From NCBI RefSeq assembly GCF_900113695.1, contig NZ_FOQH01000008.1, forward strand, positions 124,001 to 188,000: a stretch of 64,000 nucleotides of DNA, read 5' to 3'. Positions 35,751 through 44,610 of this stretch are shown here, one piece after another. The notes under the pieces are model-generated. The model did not search any database. It saw only the letters and a program-made list of their open reading frames with translations, and was not told where the DNA came from. Numbering within the stretch: the first letter of the stretch is position 1; every line of letters starts with the position of its first letter. Position numbers and translations under genes: made by a program. The stretch comes from Albimonas pacifica (GTDB lineage Bacteria; Pseudomonadota; Alphaproteobacteria; Rhodobacterales; Rhodobacteraceae).

Positions 35751-36043
35751 CGGCGGTCTCCGGGGGGCGGGGTCAGGGGCGGGCGGGGCGATCCTAGCCG
35801 GCTTCCCGACGCCGCGTCACCCGTCGCGACGTCCCCTCGGCCCTCCGCCGCAACGTTTTCCTGCCCGCGACGACCCCGCGTCCGCTCTTGCAAGCGTTTC
35901 GATTCCGCGCGACCGTGTGCGTCGCAGCGAGGTCCCGACCCTTTCCCGGCGACGAGGGCGCCCGGGGGGAGCCGGAACCGAGGGTCTCGCGCACCCCGAC
36001 AGGAGGGCCGCTCGCGGCCCGCGAGGCAAAGGAAAAACCACGA
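35751..36043 (+). promoter_or_regulatory. Control region and leader of the nucleoside locus
   Basis: 293 bases before the first BMP gene. It contains TTGCAAGCGTTTCGA at 35888-35902 with the AANCGNTT core used by LacI-family operators, and a 6-bp hairpin (36005-36020) near the start codon. The GC-rich leader shows no known riboswitch that I can recognise. Confidence 0.3.
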
Positions 36044-37033
36044 ATGATCCGCACCCTTTTCGCAGCGGCCTCCGCGCTCGCGCTCGGCGCCGTGGCCGCG
36101 CAGGCGGAGTTGAAGCCGGCGGTGATCTACGATCACGGCGGCAAGTTCGACAAATCCTTCAACGAGGCCGCCTACACCGGCGCCGAGCAGTTCAAGTCCG
36201 AGACCGGGGTCGAATACCAGGAGTTCGAGATCCAGAACGACGCCCAGCGCGAGCAGGCCCTGCGCCGCTTCGCCCAGCGCGGCGCGGATCCGATCGTGGC
36301 CATCGGCTTCTCCTTCGCCGCCGCGCTCGAGAAGGTCGCCCCCGAGTTCCCCGACAGCCACTTCGCCATCGTCGACATGGTCGTCGACCAGCCCAACGTC
36401 CGCTCCATCGTGTTCAAGGAGGAGGAGGGCTCCTACCTCGTGGGCATCATGGCGGCCATGGCCTCCGAGACCGGCAAGGTCGGCTTCATCGGCGGCATGG
36501 ACATCCCCCTGATCCGCAAGTTCGAATGCGGCTACAAGGGCGGCGTCGCCTCGGTCGGCGGCGTCGACGTGCTGGCCAACATGACCGGCACCACGCCGGC
36601 CGCCTGGAACGACCCCGCCCGCGGCACCGAGCTCGCCAAGTCGCAGTTCGCCGAGGGCGCGGACGTGGTCTATCACGCCGCCGGCGGCACCGGCATCGGC
36701 GTGATCCAGGCCGCGGCCGACGAGGGCAAGCTCGCCATCGGCGTGGACAGCAACCAGAACGGCCTCGCGCCCGGCTCGGTCCTGACCTCGATGCTCAAGC
36801 GCGTCGACGTCGCCGTCTACGACACCTTCATGGACGTCAAGAACGACGAGTGGTCGGCCGGCTTCTCGGTCTTCGGCCTGGCCGAGGACGGCGTGGGCGT
36901 GGCCATGGACGAGCACAACAAGGACCTCGTCTCCACCGAGATGCTCAACGCCGTCGAGGCCGCCAAGGCCGCGATCATCGCCGGCGAGGTGAGCGTGCAC
37001 GACTACATGTCCGACAGCGCCTGCCCCTACTGA
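36044..37033 (+). CDS. BMP-family nucleoside ABC transporter substrate-binding protein (first copy)
   Basis: 329 residues with a signal peptide (MIRTLFAAASALALGAVAAQA). BMP/PnrA-type fold: YDHGGKFDKSFNE (nucleoside-binding Asp), DPIVAIGFSFAAAL, FAIVDMVV, GFIGGMDIPLIRKFECGY, AAGGTGIGVIQAA and GVDSNQNGL. The family binds purine or pyrimidine nucleosides; the downstream nucleoside-degrading enzymes support this. An AAAGGA ribosome site precedes ATG 36044. A perfect 12-bp hairpin follows the stop. Confidence 0.93.
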   Translation: MIRTLFAAASALALGAVAAQAELKPAVIYDHGGKFDKSFNEAAYTGAEQFKSETGVEYQEFEIQNDAQREQALRRFAQRGADPIVAIGFSFAAALEKVAPEFPDSHFAIVDMVVDQPNVRSIVFKEEEGSYLVGIMAAMASETGKVGFIGGMDIPLIRKFECGYKGGVASVGGVDVLANMTGTTPAAWNDPARGTELAKSQFAEGADVVYHAAGGTGIGVIQAAADEGKLAIGVDSNQNGLAPGSVLTSMLKRVDVAVYDTFMDVKNDEWSAGFSVFGLAEDGVGVAMDEHNKDLVSTEMLNAVEAAKAAIIAGEVSVHDYMSDSACPY

Positions 37034-37050
37034 GCCGCCCGATCGCCACG

Positions 37051-37080
37051 CGGCCGGCGGAGCGCGGTCTCCGCCGGCCG
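37051..37080 (+). terminator. Hairpin between the two BMP genes
   Basis: A perfect 12-bp stem (37051-37062 with 37069-37080) and a 6-nt loop, 17 bases after the first BMP stop. Probably partial termination or mRNA protection, as the downstream genes are needed for the same transporter. Confidence 0.6.
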
Positions 37081-37116
37081 GCCTGCCCACGACCTGCGCT
37101 ATTCCGGAACATCCCC

Positions 37117-38223
37117 ATGCACGCTGGCTCGAGGCGACCGCGCATTTCCCGCGTCTTCGCTCCCGCGGTCCCGTCGGCCGTCCGCGCCTTCGGTCCCGCC
37201 CCGTCCTCGCCGCCGCCCCGCGCCATGCGCGACGCGGTCGTCGCCGGGGTGCTGGCGCTGACGCTGGTGGCGCTGGCCGTGGGGACCGAGGCCCATGCCG
37301 AACCGGCGGTGATCTATTCCACCGGCGGAAAGTTCGACAAGAGCTTCAACGAGGGCGCCTGGAACGGCGCGAAAGCCTGGTCGGAGGAGACCGACGAGAG
37401 CTTCGCCGAGTTCCAGATCGACAGCGCCGCCCAGTCCGAGCAGGCGCTGCGCAACTTCGCGCGCGACGGCAAGGACCCGATCGTGGCCATCGGCTTCAAC
37501 CACGCCGCGGCGCTGGCCAAGGTCGCGCCCGAGTTCCCCGACGCCCATTTCGCCATCGTCGACATGGTCGTCTCGGGCGGCAACATCCGCTCGATCGTCT
37601 ACCGCGAGCACGAGGGGGGCTTCCTCGTCGGCATGCTCGGGGCCATGGCCTCGGAGACCGGCAAGCTGGGCTTCGTGGGCGGCATGGACATCCCCCTGAT
37701 CCGCAAGTTCGCCTGCGGCTACATCCAGGGCGCCCGCGCCGCCGACCCGACCGTCGAGGTGCTGGTGAACTACACCGGCGACACCCCCGCCGCCTGGTCC
37801 GACCCGGTGCGCGGCGCCGAGATCGCCCGCACCCAGATCGAGCAGGGCGCCGACGTGATCATGCAGGCCGCCGGCGGCACCGGCATCGGGGTGCTGCAGG
37901 CCGCCGCCGACGCGGGCGTGCTGGGGATCGGCACCGACTCCAACCAGAACGGCCTGCACCCGGGCCGGATCCTCACGACCATGCTCAAGAACGTCGACGT
38001 CGCGGTCTACGAGACCTTCAAGGACGGCGTGGCGGGCTTCAAGGCCGGGGTGGTCTCGCTCGGCATCGCCGAGGGCGGCATCGGCTGGGCGCTCGACGAG
38101 CACAACCGCGACCTGATCACGCCCGAGATGGAGCAGGCCGCCCGCCAGGCCGCCGACCTGATCGCGGACGGAGAGATCAAGGTCCACGACAGCACCGTGG
38201 ACGGGCCTTGCCCCGTCCAGTAG
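37117..38223 (+). CDS. BMP-family nucleoside ABC transporter substrate-binding protein (second copy)
   Basis: A close paralogue of the preceding protein, sharing FDKSFNE, DPIVAIGF, FPDAHFAIVDMVV, GGMDIPLIRKF and AAGGTGIGVLQAAAD. From ATG 37117 it has 368 residues; from ATG 37225 it would have 332 and a standard signal peptide (MRDAVVAGVLALTLVALAVG). The longer N-terminus is Arg/Pro-rich, so 37225 may be the true start, though neither has a strong ribosome site. Two tandem binding proteins serving one ATPase and permease pair suggests broader nucleoside specificity. Confidence 0.9.
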   Translation: MHAGSRRPRISRVFAPAVPSAVRAFGPAPSSPPPRAMRDAVVAGVLALTLVALAVGTEAHAEPAVIYSTGGKFDKSFNEGAWNGAKAWSEETDESFAEFQIDSAAQSEQALRNFARDGKDPIVAIGFNHAAALAKVAPEFPDAHFAIVDMVVSGGNIRSIVYREHEGGFLVGMLGAMASETGKLGFVGGMDIPLIRKFACGYIQGARAADPTVEVLVNYTGDTPAAWSDPVRGAEIARTQIEQGADVIMQAAGGTGIGVLQAAADAGVLGIGTDSNQNGLHPGRILTTMLKNVDVAVYETFKDGVAGFKAGVVSLGIAEGGIGWALDEHNRDLITPEMEQAARQAADLIADGEIKVHDSTVDGPCPVQ

Positions 38224-38290
38224 GCGCCGCCGCCGTCACGACGCAACGCGACCCCGCCCACCGGCCGGGGCAGGGGAGAGAGGTCCGCGG

Positions 38291-39823
38291 ATGACCACCA
38301 GCCCACCGGCCCCGGCCATCGAGCTCGTGGGCGTGAACAAGAGCTTCGGCCCCGTCCACGCCAACAGGGACATCGCCCTGAAGGTCGAGGCCGGCGCCAT
38401 CCACGGCATCATCGGCGAGAACGGCGCGGGCAAGTCCACGCTGATGTCGATCCTCTACGGCTTCTACCAGGCCGACAGCGGCGACATCTTCGTGGGGGGC
38501 TCGAAGGTCTCGATCCCCGACAGCCAGGCCGCGATCTCGCTGGGCATCGGCATGGTCCACCAGCACTTCATGCTGGTCGAGAACTTCACCGTCCTCGAGA
38601 ACGTGATGCTGGGCGCCGAGGGCGGCGCGCTCCTCAACCGCGGCCGCGCCGCCGCGCGGCGCGAGCTGGTGGCGCTGGAGAAGGAATACGCCCTCCGCGT
38701 CGATCCCGACGCCGTGGTCGGCGACCTGCCCGTGGGGCAGCAGCAGCGGGTCGAGATCCTCAAGGCCCTCTACCGCGGCGCCGAGATCCTGATCCTCGAC
38801 GAGCCCACCGGCGTGCTGACCCCCGACGAGGCGGATCAATTGTTCCGCATCCTCGGCCAGCTGAAGGCGCAGGGGAAGACGGTGATCCTGATCACCCACA
38901 AGCTGCGCGAGATCATGGCCGCGACCGACGCCGTCTCGGTGATGCGCCAGGGCGAGATGGTCGCCACCCGCCGCACCGCCGAGACCTCGGTCGAGGAGCT
39001 GGCCGAGCTGATGGTCGGCCGCCGCGTCCTGCTGCGCGTCGAGAAGGGCCCCGCCACGCCCGGCGAGACCCGCCTGAAGGTCCAGGACGCGCAGGTGATC
39101 GACGGCATGGGCGTCGAGCGCCTGCGCCGCGTCTCCTTCCAGGTGCGCGCTGGAGAGATCGTGGGCATCGCCGGCGTCGCCGGCAACGGCCAGTCGGAGC
39201 TGCTGGAGGCCATCGCCGGCATCCGCCCGCTGGCCTCCGGCGCCATCGAGGTCTGCGGCCACGAGCGCACCGTCGCCGACCCCGCCGAGCTGCGCCGCAT
39301 GGGCCTCGCCCACGTCCCCGAGGACCGCCACCGCATGGGCCTGGTCACCGCCTTCTCGGCCAAGGAGAACGTGATCCTCGGCTACCACGGGAACCCCGAC
39401 TACTCGCCCGGCCTGTTCCTGGATCGCGGCGCCATCCGAAAGGCCTGCGAGCAGCACATGGCGGATTTCGACGTCCGCCCGCCGAACCCGGACCTGAAGA
39501 CGGCGAATTTCTCCGGCGGCAACCAGCAGAAGATCGTCCTTGCGCGCGAGATCGAGCAGGACCCCCAGGTCCTGATCGTCGGCCAGCCCACCCGCGGCGT
39601 CGACGTCGGCGCCATCGAGGCCATCCACCGCCGCCTGATCGAGCTGCGCGACGCCGGCAAGGCGATCCTGCTGGTCTCGGTCGAGCTCGACGAGATCCGG
39701 GCGCTGTCGGACCGCATCCTGGTGATGTTCGACGGCCGCGTGATGGGCGAGCTGTCCGGCGACGCCGGCGAGCGCGAGATCGGCCTGCTGATGAGCGGCG
39801 TGGAGCAGGAGGACGCGGCGTGA
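38291..39823 (+). CDS. Nucleoside ABC transporter ATPase (two NBDs)
   Basis: 510 residues with two fused nucleotide-binding domains, the YufO/NupA/RbsA type. NBD1: Walker A GENGAGKST, signature LPVGQQQRVE, Walker B LILDEPTGVLTPDE, switch ITHK. NBD2: a degenerate Walker A GVAGNGQSE, signature FSGGNQQKIVLARE and QPTRGVD in place of DEPT, as usual for the family. GGGGAGAG precedes ATG 38291. An AGGAGG near its 3' end serves the overlapping next gene. Confidence 0.94.
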   Translation: MTTSPPAPAIELVGVNKSFGPVHANRDIALKVEAGAIHGIIGENGAGKSTLMSILYGFYQADSGDIFVGGSKVSIPDSQAAISLGIGMVHQHFMLVENFTVLENVMLGAEGGALLNRGRAAARRELVALEKEYALRVDPDAVVGDLPVGQQQRVEILKALYRGAEILILDEPTGVLTPDEADQLFRILGQLKAQGKTVILITHKLREIMAATDAVSVMRQGEMVATRRTAETSVEELAELMVGRRVLLRVEKGPATPGETRLKVQDAQVIDGMGVERLRRVSFQVRAGEIVGIAGVAGNGQSELLEAIAGIRPLASGAIEVCGHERTVADPAELRRMGLAHVPEDRHRMGLVTAFSAKENVILGYHGNPDYSPGLFLDRGAIRKACEQHMADFDVRPPNPDLKTANFSGGNQQKIVLAREIEQDPQVLIVGQPTRGVDVGAIEAIHRRLIELRDAGKAILLVSVELDEIRALSDRILVMFDGRVMGELSGDAGEREIGLLMSGVEQEDAA

Positions 39824-40458
39824 CCACGCTTCCTCAAGCGCCCAAATCGTTGGCCGATCCCGCCGCTTGCGAGGCTCGACGCGAGCTCTTGAGCGCGCCG
39901 CATATGGCGGCGCTGACCCGATACGTCGAGAAGCTGCGCGCCGCGGGAGAAGGCTTCGTTCCGGATTTCGATCCGCTGGACGGCGGCGTAGACGCACGCG
40001 CCCTGTTCTTGCTGGAGAAGCCCGGCCCGATGACGGACGCAGAGGGAACGAAGCGCGTCGGCTCTGGCTTCATCTCGCGTGACAACGACGACCCGACCGC
40101 GGAGGCGATCTTCACCTTCATGGACGAGGCAGGATGGGATCGACGCGAGACCCTGCTTTGGAACGTGATGCCCTGGTGGAACGGGCGCGTGAAGTTCGAT
40201 GCGGCCGAGCGGCGACGTGGACTTGCGACGCTCGGGGAGCTTCGCGCCCTCCTGCCACGCCTGGAAACCGTCGTGTTCGTCGGAGGGCAGGCGGCTCGTG
40301 CGAAGCCGTTGGTCGAGAACTGGGGCGTGCGCATCCTGGAATGCGCGCATCCCTCAGCCCGTGTCAGGAACCTCTTCCCCGAGAAGTTCGCGCGCATTCC
40401 CGTCGTTTGGAAAGACGCGCGCCTTGGATCTAAATCGAATAGCGGAGCCGAGATTTGA
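39820..40458 (+). CDS. Uracil-DNA glycosylase superfamily-like protein, inserted in the transporter operon
   Basis: 212 residues. Elements of the UDG fold are visible: LLEKPGP (65-70, at the place of GEAPG), NVMPWW (115-120), VVFVGGQAA and the HPS box in AHPSARVR (177-179). Whether it removes uracil from DNA or has another role is unknown. The GTG start overlaps the ATPase stop (GTGA) behind a good AGGAGG, and its stop overlaps the TTG start of the next permease (TTGA). Codon use is visibly less GC-rich than in both neighbours, which suggests later acquisition. Confidence 0.72.
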   Translation: MTTLPQAPKSLADPAACEARRELLSAPHMAALTRYVEKLRAAGEGFVPDFDPLDGGVDARALFLLEKPGPMTDAEGTKRVGSGFISRDNDDPTAEAIFTFMDEAGWDRRETLLWNVMPWWNGRVKFDAAERRRGLATLGELRALLPRLETVVFVGGQAARAKPLVENWGVRILECAHPSARVRNLFPEKFARIPVVWKDARLGSKSNSGAEI

Positions 40459-41561
40459 ACGCCCAACTCCCCCGCTGGGTCGATCTCGGCCTGATCCCGC
40501 TCCTGAACCTGATCGTGGCCTTCCTCGTCGCCGGCGGCGTGGTCATGCTGATCGGGGAGAACCCGGTCGAGGCGGTCGAGCATATCCTCTACGGCGCCTT
40601 CGGCTTCGGCGAGGGCATCGCCTTCACGCTGTTCTATGCGACGAATTTCATCTTCACCGGGCTCTGCGTCGCCGTCGCCTTCCACGCCTCGCTGTTCAAC
40701 ATCGGGGGCGAGGGGCAGGCCTATATCGGGGGCCTGGGCGTGGCGCTGGTGTGCCTCGCCTTCGACACGTTCCTTCCGTGGTGGATCATCGCGCCGCTGG
40801 CGATCTGCGCCGGCGCGGCCTTCGGGGCGGGCTGGGCCTTCGTGCCCGCCTATCTCCAGGCGAAACGCGGCAGCCACATCGTGATCACCACGATCATGTT
40901 CAACTTCCTCGCCGCCTCGCTGATGGTCTACCTGCTGGTCAACGTCCTGAAGGTCGACGGCACCATGGCGCCCGAGAGCCGCACCTTCGAGGAGGCCGGA
41001 CGCCTGCCCAAGATCGGCTGGTTCATGGAGCTGTTCGGCCAGAACATCGGCGGCGCGCCGCTGAACCTGTCTTTCTTCCTCGCGATCCTCGCCTGCGTGG
41101 GCGTGTGGCTGCTGATCTGGCGCACGAAGCTCGGCTACGAGATCCGCACCTTCGGCGCCAACCCCGCCGCGGCCGTCTACGCCGGCATCAACCCGGTGCG
41201 GATCACCGTGATCACCATGATGATCTCGGGCGGGCTCGCCGGCATGATGGCGCTGAACCCGGTGATGGGGGACCAGAACCGCCTGTTCCTGGAGCTTGCG
41301 GGCGGCGCGGGCTTCGTGGGCATCGCGGTGGCGCTGATGGGGCGCGCGCATCCGGTGGGGGTGGCGCTGGCGGCGCTGCTGTTCGGGGTGCTCTACCAGG
41401 GCGGCGCGGAGCTGAGCTTCGAGATGCCCGCCATCACCCGCGACATGATCGTGGTGATCCAGGGGCTCGTCGTGCTCTTCGCCGGCGCGCTGGAGTTCAT
41501 GTTCCGGCCCGTGGTGGCCCGGGTCTTCGCCCGAACCGCCACGGCGAAGGGAGCCGCCTGA
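40455..41561 (+). CDS. Nucleoside ABC transporter permease (first)
   Basis: 368 residues, BPD_transp_2 type (YufP/NupB-like), with about nine helices. Typical segments are FHASLFNIGGEGQAYIGGLG, KRGSHIVITTIMFNFLAASL and GANPAAAVYAGI. The start is TTG 40455, overlapping the stop of the UDG-like gene; no better start lies nearby. It overlaps the second permease by one base. Confidence 0.92.
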   Translation: MNAQLPRWVDLGLIPLLNLIVAFLVAGGVVMLIGENPVEAVEHILYGAFGFGEGIAFTLFYATNFIFTGLCVAVAFHASLFNIGGEGQAYIGGLGVALVCLAFDTFLPWWIIAPLAICAGAAFGAGWAFVPAYLQAKRGSHIVITTIMFNFLAASLMVYLLVNVLKVDGTMAPESRTFEEAGRLPKIGWFMELFGQNIGGAPLNLSFFLAILACVGVWLLIWRTKLGYEIRTFGANPAAAVYAGINPVRITVITMMISGGLAGMMALNPVMGDQNRLFLELAGGAGFVGIAVALMGRAHPVGVALAALLFGVLYQGGAELSFEMPAITRDMIVVIQGLVVLFAGALEFMFRPVVARVFARTATAKGAA

Positions 41562-42526
41562 TGTTCATGGACGTGATCCTGCTGCTCGACTCCACCGTCC
41601 GGCTGGCGACGCCGCTGCTGCTGACGGCGCTGGCGGGGCTCTATGCCGAGCGCTCGGGCGTCTTCGACATCGGGCTCGAGGGCAAGCTGCTGGCGGCGGC
41701 CTTCGCGGCGGCGGCGACGGCGGCGCTGACCGGCTCGCCCTGGCTGGGGGCGCTGTCGGGGATGGTCGTGGCCATCGCCTTCGCGCTGGTGCACGGGGCG
41801 GCCTGCATCACCTTCCGCGGCAACCAGATCGTCTCGGGCGTGGCGATCAACTTCCTCGCCGCCGGGCTGACCGTGCTGCTGGGGCAGAGCTGGTTCCAGC
41901 AGGGCGGCCGCACCCCGCCGCTGATGGGCGAGGGCCGGTTCGAGACGATCACCTTGCCTCTCGCCGAGACGGTGCGCGACGTGCCCATCCTCGGCCCGAT
42001 CTATTCCGAGCTGCTCTCGGGCCACTACCTGCTGGTCTACGTGGCGTTCCTGGCCGCGCCCTTCTCCTGGTGGGTCCTCTACCGCACCCGCTTCGGCCTG
42101 CGCCTGCGGGCGGTGGGCGAGAACCCGGCCGCGGTGGACACCGCCGGCATCTCGGTCGCCGGCCTGCGCTATCTGGCGATGGTCTGCGCCGGGATCCTGT
42201 GCGGGCTGGCGGGCAGCTACCTCGCCATCGCCCAGTCGGCGGGCTTCGTGAAGGACATGTCGGCGGGCAAGGGCTTCATCGCGCTCGCCGCGCTGATCTT
42301 CTCCAAGTGGCGCCCGGTGCAGGTGATGGGGACGTGCCTGCTGTTCGGCTTCCTGGATGCGGCGGCCATCCGCCTGCAGGGCAAGGACCTGCCGCTGATC
42401 GGCGAGGCGCCGGTTCAGTTGATCCAGGCGCTGCCCTATATCCTGACCGTGGTCCTGCTGGCGGGCTTCATCGGCAAGGCGATCCCGCCCAGGGCCGGCG
42501 GCACGCCCTACGTGAAGGAGCGGTGA
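41561..42526 (+). CDS. Nucleoside ABC transporter permease (second)
   Basis: 321 residues (YufQ/NupC-like), about nine helices. The family segments AGLYAERSGVFDIGLEGKLL, RGNQIVSGVAINFLAAG and RAVGENPAAVDTAGI are present. Its ATG overlaps the previous stop and its own stop overlaps the histidine phosphatase start (TGATG in both cases). Completes the importer. Confidence 0.93.
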   Translation: MFMDVILLLDSTVRLATPLLLTALAGLYAERSGVFDIGLEGKLLAAAFAAAATAALTGSPWLGALSGMVVAIAFALVHGAACITFRGNQIVSGVAINFLAAGLTVLLGQSWFQQGGRTPPLMGEGRFETITLPLAETVRDVPILGPIYSELLSGHYLLVYVAFLAAPFSWWVLYRTRFGLRLRAVGENPAAVDTAGISVAGLRYLAMVCAGILCGLAGSYLAIAQSAGFVKDMSAGKGFIALAALIFSKWRPVQVMGTCLLFGFLDAAAIRLQGKDLPLIGEAPVQLIQALPYILTVVLLAGFIGKAIPPRAGGTPYVKER

Positions 42527-43113
42527 TGGCCTTCCCCCCCGATCCCAGCCTGCGCGAGATGGATCTGATCATCCTGCGCCACTGCGAGAAGTCGGGCGAA
42601 GGCCTGTGCGATCCGCTGACCGAGAAGGGCGCCGCCGACGCCGTGACGCTGGCCGAGCGGCTGAAGGGCGAGGGGATCGACGCGATCTTCGCCTCCCCCT
42701 ACCGCCGCAGCCAGGAGACCATCGCCCCCTTCGCCGAAGCTGCAGGGCTGGAGATCCAGGTCGACGGGCGGCTGCAGGAGTGGCAGATCTCGCCCACCGC
42801 GCTGAAGGCCATGAAGGATCACGCGCCCAGGATGGTCGCCGACCGCCACTATCGCGCGCCCTGGTCGGAGACGATGGACGAGGTCTGGGCCCGCCTCGTC
42901 CCCGCGCTGGAGGCGATCCGCGCCTCTGGCGCGAAGAAGCCGGCGCTGGCCTGTCATTTCGGAGTGCTCTCGATCGCCATGACGCATCTGTCGGACACGT
43001 TCGGGCCCGAGCACTGGAAGCTGATCAACCAGCCCACGGCCATGCACACGCACCGGGGCGAGTGGAAGATCCTGGAGCTGGACGGCGTCGCGCCTGCGCG
43101 CCTGCACGTGTGA
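42526..43113 (+). CDS. Histidine phosphatase family protein
   Basis: 195 residues. The active-site motif is LRHCEKSGEG (RHxE variant of RHG), with the second histidine in ACHFGVLS and the SPYRRSQET region binding phosphate. Phosphoglycerate-mutase-like phosphatases act on many phospho-compounds. Its place between nucleoside permeases and cytidine deaminase suggests a nucleotide or sugar phosphate substrate, but this is inference. Confidence 0.85.
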   Translation: MAFPPDPSLREMDLIILRHCEKSGEGLCDPLTEKGAADAVTLAERLKGEGIDAIFASPYRRSQETIAPFAEAAGLEIQVDGRLQEWQISPTALKAMKDHAPRMVADRHYRAPWSETMDEVWARLVPALEAIRASGAKKPALACHFGVLSIAMTHLSDTFGPEHWKLINQPTAMHTHRGEWKILELDGVAPARLHV

Positions 43114-43120
43114 GGGCGAC

Positions 43121-43525
43121 ATGACCGGACCCGAGGACCTGTTCCGCGCGGCGCTCGCCGCCCGCGCCAAGGCCTATGCGCCGTTCTCGAATTTCGCGGT
43201 GGGGGTGGCGCTGCGCACCGCCTCGGGCGCGATCTTCTCGGGCGCCAACATCGAGAACCAGTCCTTCCCCGAGGGCTGGTGCGCCGAGACCACCGCCATC
43301 GGCCACATGATCATGGCCGCGACCGCCCTCGAGGACCGGGTGATCACGGAAGTGGTGGTGGCGGGCGAGCTTTCGACCCCGCTCACCCCCTGCGGCGGCT
43401 GCCGCCAGCGCCTGGCCGAGTTCGGCCGCCCCGACACCGTGGTCCATTCCGCCAATGCCGAGGGCATCCGCGCGAGCTGGACGCTGGCCGAGCTGCTGCC
43501 GGCGAGCTTCGCGATGGACGCGTAG
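43121..43525 (+). CDS. cdd: Cytidine deaminase
   Basis: 134 residues, the short homotetrameric form. Zinc ligands: C in the CAETTAIG motif (usually CAERTA) and both C in PCGGCRQ; the catalytic glutamate follows the first cysteine. Converts cytidine and deoxycytidine to uridine and deoxyuridine, feeding the phosphorylases downstream. It starts 7 bases after the phosphatase. Its stop codon lies in the left arm of a 23-bp inverted repeat. Confidence 0.95.
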   Translation: MTGPEDLFRAALAARAKAYAPFSNFAVGVALRTASGAIFSGANIENQSFPEGWCAETTAIGHMIMAATALEDRVITEVVVAGELSTPLTPCGGCRQRLAEFGRPDTVVHSANAEGIRASWTLAELLPASFAMDA

Positions 43526-43590
43526 GGCGCATTTCAATGCGCCGTTCCCCGGAGCCGGTTCGCGTGCGGCGCATTGAAATGCGCCCTACG
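43521..43590. repeat. 23-bp perfect inverted repeat (70-bp element) at the cdd stop
   Basis: Arms 43521-43543 and 43568-43590 are exact reverse complements with a 24-nt spacer. Each arm is itself partly palindromic (GGCGCATT...AATGCGCC). The cdd stop codon (43523-43525) lies inside the left arm. A related sequence, with the same GTAGGGCGC start and TGCGCC end, covers the ada stop (48902-48923). It looks like a small palindromic repeat element (REP/MITE-like). The rest of the gap to 43824 is GC-rich without a gene. Confidence 0.7.
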
Positions 43591-43824
43591 CCGCGCCGCG
43601 CCGCGCCGCGAGCCGGGACGGGCAGGGCGCCCGCGGCGGCTGTGGCGCGCCCCAGGCTCGACCCGGGGCCTCCCGGTGTCCGCCCGCGCCCGGCCGGCGA
43701 TCGCGCGGCGACGCCCCCCTCTCCATCCACGATTGCACTGGCGCGCCGGGTGCGCGAAGCCTAGATGCCACGGGGCCCGCCCGCCGGGCCCCGCCGACCT
43801 CGACCCCCGAGCCAAGGAGCGTCC

Positions 43825-44610
43825 ATGACCCGAGCCGCCGAGATCATCGCAGACCGTGCCGGGCGCGCGCCCGTCCGGCTGGGCCTGGTGCTGGGCTCGG
43901 GACTGGGGGCGCTGGCCGACGAGCTCGAGGACGCGACCGCCTTCCCCTTCGCCGACCTGCCCGAGTTTCCCGTCTCCGGCGTCTCCGGCCATGCCGGCGC
44001 GCTGGTGGTCGGCACGCTCGAGGGGGTGCGCGTGGCGCTGCTCTCGGGCCGCGCCCATTACTACGAGAAGGGCGAGGCCGCGGTGATGCGCCCGGCGCTG
44101 GAGACGGTGAAGGCGCTCGGCGCCGACACGGTGCTGCTGACCAACTCGGCAGGCTCCCTGCGCGACGAGATGCCCCCGGGCTCGCTGATGAGCCTGATGG
44201 ACCACATGTCGATCTCCGGCCTCAACCCGCTGATCGGGGAGGCGACCGACGACCGCTTCGTCAACATGGTCGACGCCTACGCCCCCCACCTGCGCGCCCG
44301 CCTCAAGGCCGCCGACGAGATGCTCAACGAGGGCGTCTACGCCTGGTTCTCCGGCCCCAGCTTCGAGACCCCGGCCGAGATCCGCGCCGCCCGCATCCTG
44401 GGCGCGGACGCGGTGGGCATGTCCACGGTCCCCGAGACGATCCTCGCCCGCTTCCTGGGGCTGGAGGTCGCCGCCGTCTCGGTGATCACCAACTACGGCG
44501 CCGGGATGACCGGCCGCCCCCTCTCCCACGCCGAGACGAAATCGGAGGCCGCCAAGGCCCAGACGCGCTTCCGCGCCCTGGTCCGCGCCTTCGTGCGGAG
44601 CTTCGCATGA
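43825..44610 (+). CDS. punA: Purine nucleoside phosphorylase (family I-type trimeric, PunA/XapA-like)
   Basis: 261 residues. Phosphorolysis of inosine, guanosine and deoxy forms to base and (deoxy)ribose-1-phosphate. Signatures: LGSGLGALAD (phosphate loop), GRAHYYE, TNSAGSL, FSGPSFETPAEIRAAR and VGMSTVPE; N in VITNYGAG contacts the purine. The ATG at 43825 follows AAGGAG. It is the first gene after the inverted repeat and overlaps deoC by 4 bases. Confidence 0.94.
   Translation: MTRAAEIIADRAGRAPVRLGLVLGSGLGALADELEDATAFPFADLPEFPVSGVSGHAGALVVGTLEGVRVALLSGRAHYYEKGEAAVMRPALETVKALGADTVLLTNSAGSLRDEMPPGSLMSLMDHMSISGLNPLIGEATDDRFVNMVDAYAPHLRARLKAADEMLNEGVYAWFSGPSFETPAEIRAARILGADAVGMSTVPETILARFLGLEVAAVSVITNYGAGMTGRPLSHAETKSEAAKAQTRFRALVRAFVRSFA

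Noticed and set aside
35888-35902. LacI-family-like operator core AAGCGTTT upstream of the BMP genes
   Set aside because: Only one imperfect dyad, no LacI-type regulator nearby; mentioned in the leader feature but not called as an operator.
36001-36043. Purine riboswitch before the nucleoside transporter
   Set aside because: The leader has a simple 6-bp hairpin only, without the conserved junction sequences of purine riboswitches.
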